Assembly (NCBI RefSeq): GCF_029168945.1
Contig: NC_083601.1
Location: 22,906,160-22,970,159 of the forward strand
Length of the DNA: 64,000 nt
From: Cannabis sativa
Taxonomy: Eukaryota; Streptophyta; Magnoliopsida; Rosales; Cannabaceae
Direction of reading: 5' to 3'
Of this stretch, positions 1-11,213 are shown in pieces. The notes below the pieces were generated by a model. That model was not told where the DNA came from, ran no database searches, and saw only the letters and a program-made list of their open reading frames with translations. The position numbers were made by a program, and so were the translations under genes. Position 1 is the first letter of the stretch; each line of letters starts with the position of its first letter.

Positions 1-1
1 G

Positions 2-1186
2 GAGAAGGCACTGCGAGCTGAGGGCGCAGTTGGGTGTATGTCGGAGTCGGCTAGTACTCCGGCGAGTGGCGGGGCTCCTACCCCTCCTGCATCAGGCTTT
101 AGCAGGGGGAGTAGTGGTTCGGCCATGGACCAGAAGAGGAGAGCATCCACTGCATCCGGAGGCTCGAGTCAGAACAAGAGGGTCCGGGGGAACCAGAATA
201 GAGGTAGTCGTTCTAGTGGTGCTGAGACCCGGTTCTCCTATCCCGAGTGCCCCAGCTGTAAAAGGCACCATCGGGGTGAGTGCAAAGGTCAGGGATGCTT
301 TCATTGTGGCATGCCTGGACACTTCAAGAGGGATTGTTCCCAGCTCCACTCAGAGGCACCGAGGGCTCCGGCGATACCCACTCCAGCTAGGGTGTTCGCC
401 ATCACTCAGGCTGATGCAGATGCCAGCCCCTCAGTTGTAACAGGTCAGCTTTCTGTTAATAACTCGCTTTACTCAGTACTGTTTGATTCTGGGGCTACAC
501 ATTCTTACGTGGCAGCCAGAGTCTTTAGTAAATTGGATAGACCGTATGATAGATATGAATCAGGATTTGGAACCCTATTACCTGGCGGAGAGTTGGTTAT
601 CTCCAACAGGTGGATTAGGTCTATGCCGATCAGGATAGATGGTAGAGAGTTAAGTGCTGACTTGATAGAGATGAGCCTAGTAGAGTTCGATATTATTTTA
701 GGAATGGATTTCTTATCTAAATATTCGGCGAGTATTGATTGCAAAAGGAAGATGGTGATCTTCCAACCGGAAAGTGAAGAACCTTTTGTGTTTGTTGGTT
801 CAGTTCGGGGATCTCAAATTCCGGTGATTTCGGCCATGTCAGCTAGGGATTTATTGCATGGCGGTTGTTTAGGGTTTCTGGCCGTGGTGGTGGACACCAC
901 TCGGCCAGATACCATTCGGCCAGAGAACATCAAGGTGGTTCGGGAGTTTTTAGATGCTTTTCCCGAAGAACTTCCAGGGTTACCACCTCAGCGGGAGATT
1001 GACTTCGTGATAGATTTGGCACCAGGGGTGGAACCAGTTTCCAAGGCTCCATATAGAATGGCTCCAGCTGAACTTAAGGAGTTAAAGATTCAGCTCCAGG
1101 GGTTGCTTGACATAGGGTTTATTAGGCCTAGTGTGTCACCCTGGGGACCCCGGTTTTGTTCGTCAAGAAGAAAGATGGAACTATGA
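2..1186 (+). pseudogene. gypsy gag (C-terminal part) and aspartic protease
   Basis: Open from the window edge, so the gag N-terminus lies outside; the first Met at 38 is internal. A CCHC zinc knuckle (CFHCGMPGHFKRDC, codons near 290-335) binds genomic RNA in this family. A low-complexity linker follows, then the protease with its catalytic motif DSGATHS near 487-507 and the flap/ILG region GMDFLSKYS near 703-730. It runs on into the RT N-terminus (PYRMAPAELKELK) and falls out of frame after SVSPWG near 1145, where the family normally continues into [12 protein letters not shown] single lost base explains this. Confidence 0.9.
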
Positions 1187-2604
1187 GGATGTGCATCGAT
1201 TACAGAGAATTGAACAAGCTAACAGTGAAGAATAAATATCCATTACCTAGGATCGATGATTTGTTCGATCAGCTTCAGGGGAAGGCGGTCTTTTCTAAGA
1301 TTGATCTCCGTTCGGGTTATCATCAGTTGAGAATCCGAGAGGAGGACATTTCGAAGACGGCTTTCCGCACTAGGTATGGACATTATGAATTCCTGGTTAT
1401 GTCATTTGGAATAACCAATGCTCCTGCAGCATTCATGGATTTGATGAATAGAGTATTCAAGGATTTCCTCGATATCTGTGTGATTGTGTTTATCGACGAC
1501 ATCCTCGTGTACTCTCAATCAGAAGAGGAGCATGAGTTACATCTTCAGATGGTACTGCAACGACTTCGGGAACACAAGCTTTATGCCAAGTTCAAGAAAT
1601 GTGAATTCTGGCTATCTCAGGTGTCCTTCTTAGGGCACATCGTCAGCAAAGATGGGATCAAGGTGGATCCTGGGAAGATAGAATCCGTCAGGGATTGGCC
1701 GAGACCGAAGACAGTGACAGAGATCAGAAGCTTCTTGGGTTTAGCTGGGTATTACCGTAGGTTCGTGGAAGGGTTCTCAAAAATTTCAATGCCCTTAACC
1801 GAACTTACAAAGAAGAATCAGCGATTTGTCTGGTCAGACATGTGCGAAGCTAGTTTTCAGGAGCTGAAGCAGAGGTTGATTACCGCTCCAGTACTAGATT
1901 TGCCTTCAGACAACGAGAAGTTCGTAGTTTATTGTGATGCATCCAGACAGGGTCTGGGGTGTGTGTTGATGCAAGCCGATCGGGTTATCACTTATGCCTC
2001 CCGTCAGTTAAAGGATTATGAAGAGCGATACCCGACTCATGATCTAGAGTTGGCCGCGGTGGTTTTTGCATTGAAGATTTGGCGGCATTACATTTACGGA
2101 GAAAGGTGTGAAATCTATACCGACCATAAAAGTCTCAAGTATTTCCTTACTCAGAAAGATTTGAACATGAGACAGAGACGTTGGTTGGAATTTGTGAAAG
2201 ATTATGACTGTGAGATTCTTTATCACCCTGGGAAGGCCAATGTAGTGGCCGATGCCCTGAGCAGGAAGGGTCCCGGGCAAGTAGCTAGCATGGTTCAGAT
2301 TTCACCTCAGCTAGCAGAGGATATGGTTAGATCCAGCATTGAGTTTGTGGTAGGTCAGCTTCATAACTTAACGCTGCAATCTGATCTGTTGGAAAGAATT
2401 AAAGCCGCTCAGATGACCAATCCAGAGTTAATGAAGATCAGAGATGAGGTATTGGCTGGTCAAGCCAGGGATTTTTCAGTGTCAGACAACGGGATGCTTC
2501 TGTATAAAGCTAGGGTTTGTGTTCCGAATAGTGTGGAACTCAAGAATGAGATCTTTGAGGAGGCTCATTCTACCCCCTTATTCTCTGCATCCCGACACCA
2601 CTAA
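1156..2604 (+). pseudogene. gypsy reverse transcriptase, RNase H and start of integrase
   Basis: Continues the polyprotein in another frame. RT shows [35 protein letters not shown], and the active-site motif [10 protein letters not shown] (FIDD box) near 1486-1515, so the polymerase motif is intact. RNase H follows with [30 protein letters not shown] and YTDHKSLKY, and a tether ending VADALSRKG. The integrase zinc finger begins near 2563, where one extra C in a C-run ends this frame at 2604. Confidence 0.92.
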
Positions 2605-3850
2605 AATGTACCAAGATCTTAAACCGTACTTCTGGTGGAGTGGTATGAAGAAGAATTTGGTAGAATTCGTATCGAGGTGCCTCACTTGTCAGCAGATTAA
2701 GGCTGAACATCAGAGACCAGCAGGGTTGTTGCAGCCTCTAACCCTACCTGATTGGAAGTGGGAAGATATCACGATGGATTTCGTGGTCGGGTTACCTAGA
2801 ACCACGGGTTTGTTTGATTCCATCTGGGTAGTGGTGGATCGATTCACGAAATCTGCTCATTTTCTACCGGTTAGAACAACATTTACAGTGGATCAGTTGG
2901 CAGAATTGTATGTCAGAGAGATTGTAAGACTTCACGTGGTACCAAAGTCTATAGTTTCAGATAGAGATCCGAAGTTCACCTCCAAATTTTGGCAAAGTTT
3001 GCAACGAGGAATGGGTACAAAGCTGAAATTCAGTACAACATTCCATCCTCAGACAAATGGTCAGTCCGAAAGGACAATTCAGATATTGGAGGACATGTTA
3101 CGAGCCTGTGTTATGGATTTTGAAGGCTCTTGGAATAAATTTCTACCGTTGATAGAATTTTCTTACAACAACAGTTATCAGAGTACAATAGGGATGGCTC
3201 CCTATGAACTGTTATACGGTAGGAAGTGTAGATCTCCCATCCACTGGGATGAGACAGGGGAGAGAAAATACTTAGGTCCAGAGTCAGTGCAGCGGACCAA
3301 TGAGGCAATAGAGAAGATAAAAGCTAGAATGCTTGCCTCACAAAGTAGACAGAAGAGTTACGCAGATCCGAAACGCAGAGATGTTGAGTTCCAAGTAGGG
3401 GACCATGTGTTTTTACGAGTGTCTCCAATGAAGGGGATCAAACGTTTCAGGAAAAGAGGCAAGTTATGCCCTAGATTTACAGGACCTTTCGAGATTCTCG
3501 AGAAGATAGGTCAAGTAGCATACCGGTTAGCATTGCCTCCAGCTTTATCAGCAGTTCACAACGTATTCCATGTCTCGATGTTGAGAAAATACGTTTCAGA
3601 TCCCCCTCATATACTCAGTTATGAGAGCCTTAAACTGCAGCCAGATATGTCATATGAAGAACAGCCAGTGCAGATCCTGGATAGAAAGGATAAAGTCCTT
3701 CGGAATTAGACCATAGCATTGGTCAAAGTTCTCTGGAGAAACAGCAAGGTGGAGGAAGCCACCTGGGAACTAGAATCAGATATGAGAGCTCAATATCCAG
3801 AGTTGTTCAGGTTAGATTTCGGGGACGAAATCCTTTTAAGGGGGGAATAG
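2560..3850 (+). pseudogene. gypsy integrase core and chromodomain-like tail
   Basis: The frame resumes after the shift near 2575. The HHCC zinc finger ends in CLTCQQIKAEH. The DDE core shows D in TMDFVVGLP, D in SDRDPKFTSKFW and E in NGQSERTIQILEDML. The tail has the GPF/Y motif (FTGPFEILEKIG) and then VLRN followed by TAG at 3707-3709. The same frame continues to a terminal TAG at 3848-3850 and encodes a chromodomain-like segment (VEEATWELESDMRAQYPELF). The premature stop would remove this targeting module from the integrase. The final stop codon lies in the purine tract before the LTR. Confidence 0.9.
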
Positions 3851-3851
3851 T
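3838..3851 (+). other. Polypurine tract of the gypsy element
   Basis: A purine run (AAGGGGGGAATAG) lies directly before the LTR start TGTAAAGACC. It is the expected primer site for plus-strand DNA synthesis and contains the polyprotein stop codon. Confidence 0.85.
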
Positions 3852-4789
3852 TGTAAAGACCGCTTGGTTTAATTTGGAAATTAGCAGTTAAGCACGTTTA
3901 ATTATGAAATTATTTATAGCTATTTAAATAATTAATTATACTGTTATTATTGAATTCTGAGATGCATTTTATGTCATTCAGTAGTTTTCATAATTTTGCA
4001 TTTCCGGTGCCCGGTAACATGGAACTCGGTGTTTGGCTCAGTAAAATCACAACTTAGTATGTTAGTAGTGTGGGACGGTTTATTAGTCATTAGGAATGTC
4101 GGGAATGGCCGGGAATTTAGAATTTCCCAAAAATACCCATTTAGTGTTATTTATGTGATTTTAGTGTGAAGGGGCAAAATGGTCATTTTTGCCCCATTAT
4201 TATTTTGTCTTCTAGTGATTTTAATAGTTGAATTATATGTTTATTTTATTAATTGTTGGCTGAAGTATATGGGGGTAAATTGCTTTTGTTTCTCATTTAT
4301 TCAAAAAATTCTAAGTTAGAAAAATTGGAAAACTCTTTCTCTCTCAAAGCTCTCTCTCTTTCGGCCACCCTTAGAGCAGCTAGGGCTCTTGATTTTGCTC
4401 TCTCAACCCTTTGATTTCAGCAGCTCTTTGTGTAATCCAAGTCAAGGTTTGATCTCTAGTAACTTTTCTTTGTGTTTTCTTGAGTTGTAAGAAAAGTTTG
4501 ATAGTTGCATGCTTGATAATATGTTGTTGTTGCTCTTGATTTTTATGCATGATTATGTAGTTCTAAGCTAGTTTTGAGGCTTGTATGTGAGCTTTAGCCA
4601 AGTTTGAGTTTGAACTCAAAGCTTGGAGCTCACATGGTGATTTTCAATTCTGTGCATTCTGGGTGATTTTAATGCTTTACAAATGTTATTTGGGTCATAT
4701 AGAGCAGGTCTGGAAGGTTTGAGGTGATTTGGGTTGGATTTGAATGAGTTATGAAATTTTGAAATCTGCCTGCAAGGAACTGGAATTCC

Positions 4790-4875
4790 GGTTGTGCATC
4801 CGGAATTCCGGATGGGTTTCGAAAATTCCCAGAACCGGAATTCCGGTTGGGCAACCGGTCTACCGGTTGGGGAAA
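4790..4875 (+). repeat. Clustered GGAATTCCGG palindromes in the gypsy LTR
   Basis: GGAATTCCGG occurs near 4791, 4801 and 4838, followed by ACCGGTCTACCGGT. The units are self-complementary and could form small hairpins in the transcript leader. No function is assigned. Confidence 0.6.
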
Positions 4876-5200
4876 TTTCAGAAACCCTAGTTTTCCTCGA
4901 TTTTATGTTATTTGGGGTATTGCCATGCTTTTTATCGATAGGGTAACTTTTAGTTCCTAGTTTAAGTCCCCGGGAAGTGATTTAGCGTATCACTTATAGT
5001 GTTGTGATTTTTATGGTTTAGGAGCCTGTAATCCGCCGCGTAGATAGTTCCAGTCAGGTTGACCGGCACACCTGAATTCGGAATCCAGGTAAGATTAGTA
5101 TAAAAGTATGTATATGTAGATTACATGTTTAGCGTGCATGTAGGAAGCCTGTTAGATTACATTAGATATGTATGTTGGCTTCGAACCATCCAACTGTGTC

Positions 5201-5464
5201 ACGTCGGTACAGGCTGGAGTATGACCAGCAGCCGGAGTATGATCGGTTCGACCGATTAGGCTGATACTTAGGTTGGTGGTTCCGTACTATTTGACGTATC
5301 ATGTCGGTACAGGCTGGAGTATGACCAGCAGCCGGAGTATGATCGGTTCGACCGATTAGGCTGATACTTAGGTTGGTGGTTCCGTACTATTTGACGTATC
5401 ACGTCGGTACAGGCTGGAGTATGACCAGCAGCCGGAGTATGACCGGTTCGACCGATCAGGCTGT
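5201..5464 (+). repeat. 100-bp tandem repeat in the gypsy LTR
   Basis: Two full 100-bp units (5201-5300 and 5301-5400) and a partial third (5401-5464), each opening with GTCGGTACAGGCTGGAG. The first two differ at only a few positions by eye; the third diverges after CGACCGATCAGGC. The near-identity points to recent expansion within this LTR family. Confidence 0.88.
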
Positions 5465-5498
5465 TACTTGTCAATAGTACCGTGCCTATGAACGTTCA

Positions 5499-5566
5499 GG
5501 ACTCAGTACCGTGTTGGACACGGCAGTTAGGGGGACTCAGTATCGTGTTGGACACGGCAGTTAGGG
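5499..5566 (+). repeat. 34-bp tandem duplication in the gypsy LTR
   Basis: Two adjacent 34-bp copies beginning GGACTCAGTA and ending GCAGTTAGGG, with one visible difference (CCGTG/TCGTG). Short inverted halves (GTGTTGGACACG) make each copy partly palindromic. Confidence 0.8.
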
Positions 5567-6003
5567 TTATGGTCAGGGGTATGGGCGTCTGACCATGACC
5601 GGGATTTATGTATGAGTATTATTATGCTTTTCTTACTGAGTCTGTCGACTCACAGTGCTATGTTTATGTGTAGGTAAGGGCAAGGCTAGAGCTGATGGAC
5701 CGTGAGCGAGCCGGTGAAGATTGTACATGTCGGGGCAGTTAGGCCTGGAGCGTACGATCATCGGGACAGCGAGGCTATTTTTGTAATTAGTCGCTAGGCG
5801 ACTTATATTTTGTTTAGACAGTAAACTTTTGTAAATGATTTTGTAATCGGGATCCCGAGTATTTTGTATAAATATTTTACAAGTTTAATTAAAAAGCGAA
5901 AATTTTAATTAATCACGTTTTCCATAAACCTCGTTGATTAGCAACGAGCTGCACGACATGTTTAAAAATCACGTAATACGCCTATGCTAGTTAGGGTGTT
6001 ACA

Positions 6004-6548
6004 AGTGCACCTTCAGGAGAAGGGTATTTACAAGCTTTCGGGAGATTGCTTTTGAAGTCTTGCATCGGGAGGATACAAGCACACAACCTTCGGGAGATGG
6101 TTGTATAGGCTTTCGGGAGATAGCCTTTAAGCTTTGAATCGGGAGGATTCAAGCACTCTTCAAGGTGATCGAAGGGAGTTCGAGCTCTTGGAGTTTTATC
6201 AAGATTCAGTTAGTAGGTGGAATACATCAGGCTTGCGGCATACAATAAGAGGGAGTCTATTTATGCATAAGTCAATTACTTTGTATTTTTGATACCGATC
6301 TAATGAATCTTATCTCTGGGCGTGGCCCCGTGGACTAGTAACAATCTGAAAGGATTGTTGAAACCACGTACAAAAATCTTGTGTGTTTTTACTTTTATGC
6401 ACTGTTTGTTTTTTAGGGTTTCTCTGGAGTTACAGAGTTGTATTCTGTAACTACAGAAAACTGTTTTCAGTACTAGTTTCATTATTCCGCATTTAATTAA
6501 TCACTTAATTAAATAATCAAACTAGGAATATTAAAATACGGAATTTCA
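6004..6548 (+). repeat. 5' LTR remnant of the Sirevirus
   Basis: Matches the right part of the 3' LTR (about 15423-15967) from AGTGCACCTTC to GGAATTTCA. The left half, with the U3 promoter, lies beyond the gypsy insertion and outside the window. The first bases (AGTGC) should be one copy of the gypsy target duplication. Confidence 0.93.
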
Positions 6549-6550
6549 TT

Positions 6551-6562
6551 TGGTATCAGAGC
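6551..6562 (+). other. Primer binding site (initiator Met-tRNA)
   Basis: TGGTATCAGAGC lies two bases after the LTR end. It is the standard plant copia primer site, complementary to the 3' end of initiator tRNA-Met, where minus-strand DNA synthesis starts. Confidence 0.92.
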
Positions 6563-6620
6563 GAGTCACTAAATTCTTAGTGAGATCTTGAGGTTATTCC
6601 GTTAACTTGTTTTGTGTAAG

Positions 6621-8945
6621 ATGTCTTTGTTTGCAGAAGGAAGTTCTATCTCTAGACCTCCTCTATTGAATGAGTCGAATTATCCTTATTGGAAGGTCAG
6701 GATGAGAGCATTCATCAAATCGCAAGATGAGATGGCATGGAGAGCTATTCTTACAGGTTGGTCTCAACCTACTGAAAATGATGAAAAAGGTAATACTCAG
6801 GTAAAATCTGAACTCAGTTGGACCACTGAAGATGAAAAACTGTCTGGTTATAATAATAAGGCTTTACATGCTATTTTTAATGGTGTTGGTGAAGGCTTTA
6901 TTAAATTAATCTCATCTTGTGAATCTGCAAAGGAAGCATGGGAAATCCTTCAAATTCAATTTGAAGGTACTGCTGATGTAAAGAGATCACGATTTACTAT
7001 GCTGCAAACTAGATTTGATGAATTGAGAATGTCAGATACTGAAACTTTAAATGATTTTTATGAAAGACTATCTGATATTTCTAATGAGTTTTTTGCCTTG
7101 TGAGAAAAATTAGATGAATCTGTCTTGGTTCGAAAAATTGTTCGAGTTCTTCCTGACAGGTTTGATACAAAATTGCTTGCAATGGAAGAGGCAAAAGACT
7201 TTGGCAAAATGAAGGTTGAGGAACTCATGGGGTCTTTAAGAACCTTTGAGTTGAATCAACAAATCAAGAAAAAGAGTAAGCAAAGTCTCTCGAATGAGAA
7301 AAGTAAAGGTATTGCCTTCAATGCTTCTGAAAATATTGTTTCTGATGATGAAAATGATGATGAAATGGTTCTGTTGGCAAAGAATTTCCAAAAATTCATG
7401 AAATCTGTTGGAAATAAAAAGAACTTTTCAAAGAACCCAAAAGGTAACATTTCTGGTAATATTCCCTCTAAACCTTTTTCATCTAACAATAAAAAAGGTA
7501 TTAAATGCAGAGAATGTGAAGGTTTTGGTCACACTCAATCCGAATGTGCTAATACCTTAAAGAAAAATAAAAAGGGATTAAATGTTACTTGGAGTGATGA
7601 TTCTGAGAGTAGTGAGGATGAAAAAGAAAAGGTTGTCCTAACAAGTGTTTTGTCAAGAAATTTGCAGGAAAAAGGAAAGAGCATTTGCTTGAACAATATC
7701 CTGATCAATGACAACAAGGAAGAATCCAGATTCGAATCAGATGAGTCAGAAATTGATGAGGATTCCATGGCTGAATCCTACAAGGTAATGTTTGGTAAGT
7801 GGTTGGAAACTTGTGCTGAAAATTGCTCCCTGGTTAAAGATAATAAAATCTTGTGTAACAACATTATTGAGTTGGAAGAAAAACTTAAATGTTGTGAATC
7901 TGATTTGTCTTTAAAAGAGTCAAAGATTATTTCTTTAACCAAGGAAATTGATAACATTAAAAAGAATGTTAAAATGCTAAATCCAGGTTCCACCATCTTT
8001 GAAAAAATTCAAAAATCTGGCCAAACCAATCATGCAGGGCTGGGTTATGTTCCAAATCAACCTGATTCTAATACCACTCTTGTTAAAACTAATAGTTTTG
8101 TTTCTGGAAGAACTGTTTCTACCTCGCAGGTTTCTGTCTCTACAGCAAAGCACTCTGCTGTTACAGAAAAGAAGCAGCACGGTAAGTTTGACAATTTCAA
8201 AGGGAATGGAAGACGTTTCATTCCTATTTGCCATTTTTGTGGAGTAAAAGGTCGCATTCGACCTAAATGCATAACCATGCATAACATGTTTAAATCTAAT
8301 TATATTGGAAATAAACATGTTTTACAAAAACAAAAATGGGTTGTCAAAAACAAATGCTTGGTAGGTTCTACTTGTTTTAAAACTGCTACTTCTAACATGT
8401 GGTATTTTGATAGTGGTTGTTATAGACACATGACAGGTGAAAAAGAATTTCTTGTGAACATAAGACCAATGCACTGTGGAGAAGTTACATTTGGTAACGG
8501 TCTTACTGTAAAAGTCATAGGAATGGGAACTCTCAAGTCCGAAGGGCTTCCTAAACTAAAGAATGTCATGTTGGTTGAAGGACTAAAAGCTAATCTACTT
8601 AGCATTAGTCAGATTTGTGATCAGGGTTATACTGTGAGCTTTGATAGCAATCATTGCTATGTATATAATATTCTTGATGAAATTGTGTTACAAGGGCTGA
8701 GATCTAGTGATAATTGTTATACTCTCACTACGTATGCTACTTGTCATTCTGTCATTGAAAATGTTACTGACCTATGGCATGAAAAACTTGGTCATATCCA
8801 TTTTAAAAATCTGAAAAAGTTGTCTGTTTCAGGGATTGTTCGAGGATTACCTAAATTAGGTAAAGAGTCATTGGGAAAATGTGGACCATGCCAGTTAGGT
8901 AAGCAACTGAAAATTTCTCACAAGAGTGTCCCGGATGTATTCTAG
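6621..8945 (+). pseudogene. Sirevirus gag and protease
   Basis: ATG at 6621. The N-terminus (LNESNYPYWKVRMRAFIKSQ) is the retrotransposon gag/UBN2 domain. A TGA at 7101-7103 interrupts an otherwise continuous frame (FAL then EKLDESVLVRKI). A first CCHC knuckle (CRECEGFGHTQSEC, near 7506-7547) is intact. A second (CHFCGVKGRIRPKC, near 8230-8271) has Arg where zinc-binding His is expected. Between them lies an acidic, Lys-rich, probably coiled-coil stretch. Protease follows with WYFDSGCYRHMTG near 8401-8439, then the GAG-pre-integrase motif LWHEKLGHIHFKNL. The frame ends at TAG 8943-8945 through an indel just upstream. Confidence 0.9.
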
Positions 8946-9789
8946 AGTTCTCGAACTCTTGCACATGGACTTAATGGGTCCAATCCAGGTAGAAAGCTTA
9001 AATGGTAAGAGAAAGAATCGTACTCTAACAGAAATGGCTAGAGTAATGTTAAATAGCAAGAAGCTCACAAAGCGTCTTTGGGCCGAAGCTATTAACACTG
9101 CTTGCTATACCATCAACAGAGTATTCTTACGTCCAGGTACTCACAAAACACCATATGAAATCTGGAAAGGTAAGAAACCAAATGTAAGTCACTTTCATGT
9201 GTTTGGATGTGTGTGTTATATTTTACGAGATCGTGATTACATTAGTAAATTTGATGCTAAAAGTGATGAAGATGTTTTCTTAGGATATTCCACAAATAGT
9301 AGGGCATATCGTGTGTATAACATGAGAACCCAAACTGTTATGGAATCTGCTAATGTTGTTGTTGATGATCTAAAAGATTTTTCTGAGTTTTCCACAGAAG
9401 AACAGATTAAAGATTTGCTTGAAAAGCTTGCTGCTGAGGAAAAGGAACCTGGTGAAGCTTCGGAAGCAGTCGTCGAAGCTACTGTGCAGGAATCTGTTGC
9501 TACAGAAAAACCAACAACAAAAGAATCCGAGTATCCTTTAAATTCAATCACTGATCCAATACAGAGGGAACCATCCTCCAGGGTTAAAAAGAATCATCGT
9601 TCAGATCTCATCCTCGGAAACTTGGATGAGAGCATGGTTACAAGAAGAAAATATGCTAATATAATTCAATTTTTATGCTTTATTTCTTCTTTAGAACCTA
9701 AATCTGTAAAAGAAGCACTAATGGATGAAGATTGGTTTCTAGCTATGCAGGATGAGCTCAGTTTGTTCGAAACCAAGTCTAGAAAATGA
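8926..9789 (+). pseudogene. Sirevirus integrase remnant with core deleted
   Basis: After the shift near 8940 the frame reads LLHMDLMGPIQVESLNGKR and jumps at about 9012 straight to KNRTLTEMARVMLNSKKL. In copia integrases these motifs are separated by roughly a hundred residues holding two catalytic Asp and the Glu. They are absent here, so no integrase activity is possible. The C-terminal integrase part (LWAEAINTACYTINRVFLRPGTHKTPYEIW) and an acidic linker before RT remain. The junction is purine-rich on both sides, as expected for deletion at short homology. Confidence 0.88.
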
Positions 9790-11213
9790 TTCCAAGACCA
9801 CCGTTTGTGAACATCATTGGAACCAAGTGGATCTTCAAAAATAAGAGTGATGAGTTTGGCACTATCATTCGAAACAAGGCAAGGTTGGTTGCCCAAGGAT
9901 ACACTCAAGTTGAGGGTGTTGACTTTGATGAAACATTTGCTCCAGTAGCTAGACTGGAATCGATCAGGTTACTCCTTTCCATAGCTTGCATTCTTGGTAT
10001 TAAATTGTATCAAATGGATGTCAAATCTACTTTTTTGAATGGGCTGTTAAAAGAAGATGTATATGTGGAACAACCTAAAGGGTTTGAGGATCCTCACTTT
10101 CCTGATCATGTTTATAAGTTAGACAAGGCGTTGTATGGTCTAAAACAAGCACCACGTGCTTGGTATGAGCGTCTAACTGAATTCTTGCTTTCTCATGATT
10201 ACAAGAGAGGAAATGTTGATAAAACACTTTTCATCAAAAACATTAATTCTGATGTGATTGTTGCTCAAATATATGTTGATGATATTGTGTTTGGCTCTAC
10301 TTCTAACTCTGAAGTGCAGGTTTTTATTTCCCAAATGCAAAAGGAGTTCGAAATGAGTATGGTAGGTGAACTCACTTATTTTCTCGGTCTTCAAGTGAAG
10401 CAATCAGATGAGGGAACTTTTGTCACTCAAAGCAAGTATGCAAAGAACTTGGTGAAAAAGTTTGGTCTTGCGAAAGCCAAACATACCAACACTCCCATGA
10501 GCACTACTTTGAAATTAAGCAAAGATGAACAAGGAGTAAAGGTAGATCAAACTTTGTATCAAAGTATGATAGGTAGTTTGCTTTATCTTACTGCTAGTCG
10601 TCCTGACATTTGTTATAGTGTTGGTGTTTGTGCACGATATCAGGCAAAACCCATGGAATCCCATCTTTCTGCTGTGAAAAGAATCATTCGCTATGTAAAT
10701 AGCACTATTGATTTTGGGATTTGGTTCTCTAAAGACACTAACTCTAACCTTGTTTGCTTTAGTGATGCTGATTGGGCAGGTAATGCTGATGATAGAAAAA
10801 GTACTAGTGGTGGATGTTTCTATCTTGGAAACAATCTGGTTTCATGGCATAGCAAGAAGCAAAACTCAATCTCTCTGTCCACAGCTGAGGCTGAGTATAT
10901 TGCGGCGGGTAGTTGTTGTACCCAATTGTTATGGATGAAACAAATGATGGCAGATTATGGGTTTGATTTGAAAACTTTAACCATCTTTTGTGATAACACT
11001 AGTGCTATAAACATTTCTAAGAATCCTGTTCAACACTCTCACACAAAGCACATAGACATTCGTCATCACTTTATTAGAGAGCTCGTGGAAAATAAAATTC
11101 TTGTCTTAGAATATGTTGAAACTAGCAAACAAATTGTAGATATTTTTACTAAAGCTCTTGACTCGGTTCGTTTTATATCTCTAAGGAAATCCTTAGGGGT
11201 TTGTACTGTTTAA
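9786..11213 (+). pseudogene. Sirevirus reverse transcriptase and RNase H
   Basis: A 475-codon open segment with copia RT motifs in order: IIGTKWIFKNKSDEFG, ARLVAQGYTQVEGVDFDETFAPVA, YQMDVKSTFLNGLL, LDKALYGLKQAPRAWYERL and the active site IYVDDIVFGS (near 10270-10299). RNase H follows with SRPDICYSVGV, SDADWAGNADDRKSTSG, STAEAEYIAAG, DNTSAINISKNPVQHSHTKHIDIRHHFIRE. Catalytic motifs look intact, but an indel near 9780 separates the segment from the upstream frame. TAA at 11211-11213 ends pol. Confidence 0.92.

Larger units (their letters stand above)
1..6003 (+). mobile_element. Ty3/gypsy chromovirus, Tekay type, 3' part
   Basis: LTR retrotransposon entering from the left edge. Domain order is gag zinc knuckle, aspartic protease, RT, RNase H, integrase and a C-terminal chromodomain-like tail, then a purine tract and a long 3' LTR. 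This order plus the chromodomain defines chromoviruses; the sequence style fits Tekay/Del. The coding region has three lesions: a 1-base loss near 1150, a 1-base gain near 2575 and an in-frame TAG at 3707-3709, so this copy is not autonomous. The LTR ends at 6003 and the next base belongs to a Sirevirus LTR, so the element sits inside that older element. Its 5' LTR is outside the window. Confidence 0.93.
3852..6003 (+). repeat. 3' LTR of the gypsy element (2152 bp)
   Basis: Starts TGTAAAGACC next to the purine tract and ends GGGTGTTACA, with the canonical TG...CA ends and short terminal inversion (TGTAA/TTACA). Immediately downstream the sequence becomes Sirevirus LTR. It has no long ORF. It contains CT-rich leader-like sequence (4310-4420), palindromic repeats near 4790-4875 and two tandem repeat blocks (5201-5464 and 5499-5566). 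The matching 5' LTR is outside the window, so insertion age cannot be read here. Confidence 0.9.

Noticed and set aside
5201..5566. Centromeric satellite array
   Set aside because: The repeats lie inside a defined gypsy LTR and number fewer than three units.
8926..9789. Functional copia integrase
   Set aside because: The catalytic core between LNGKR and KNRT is absent.
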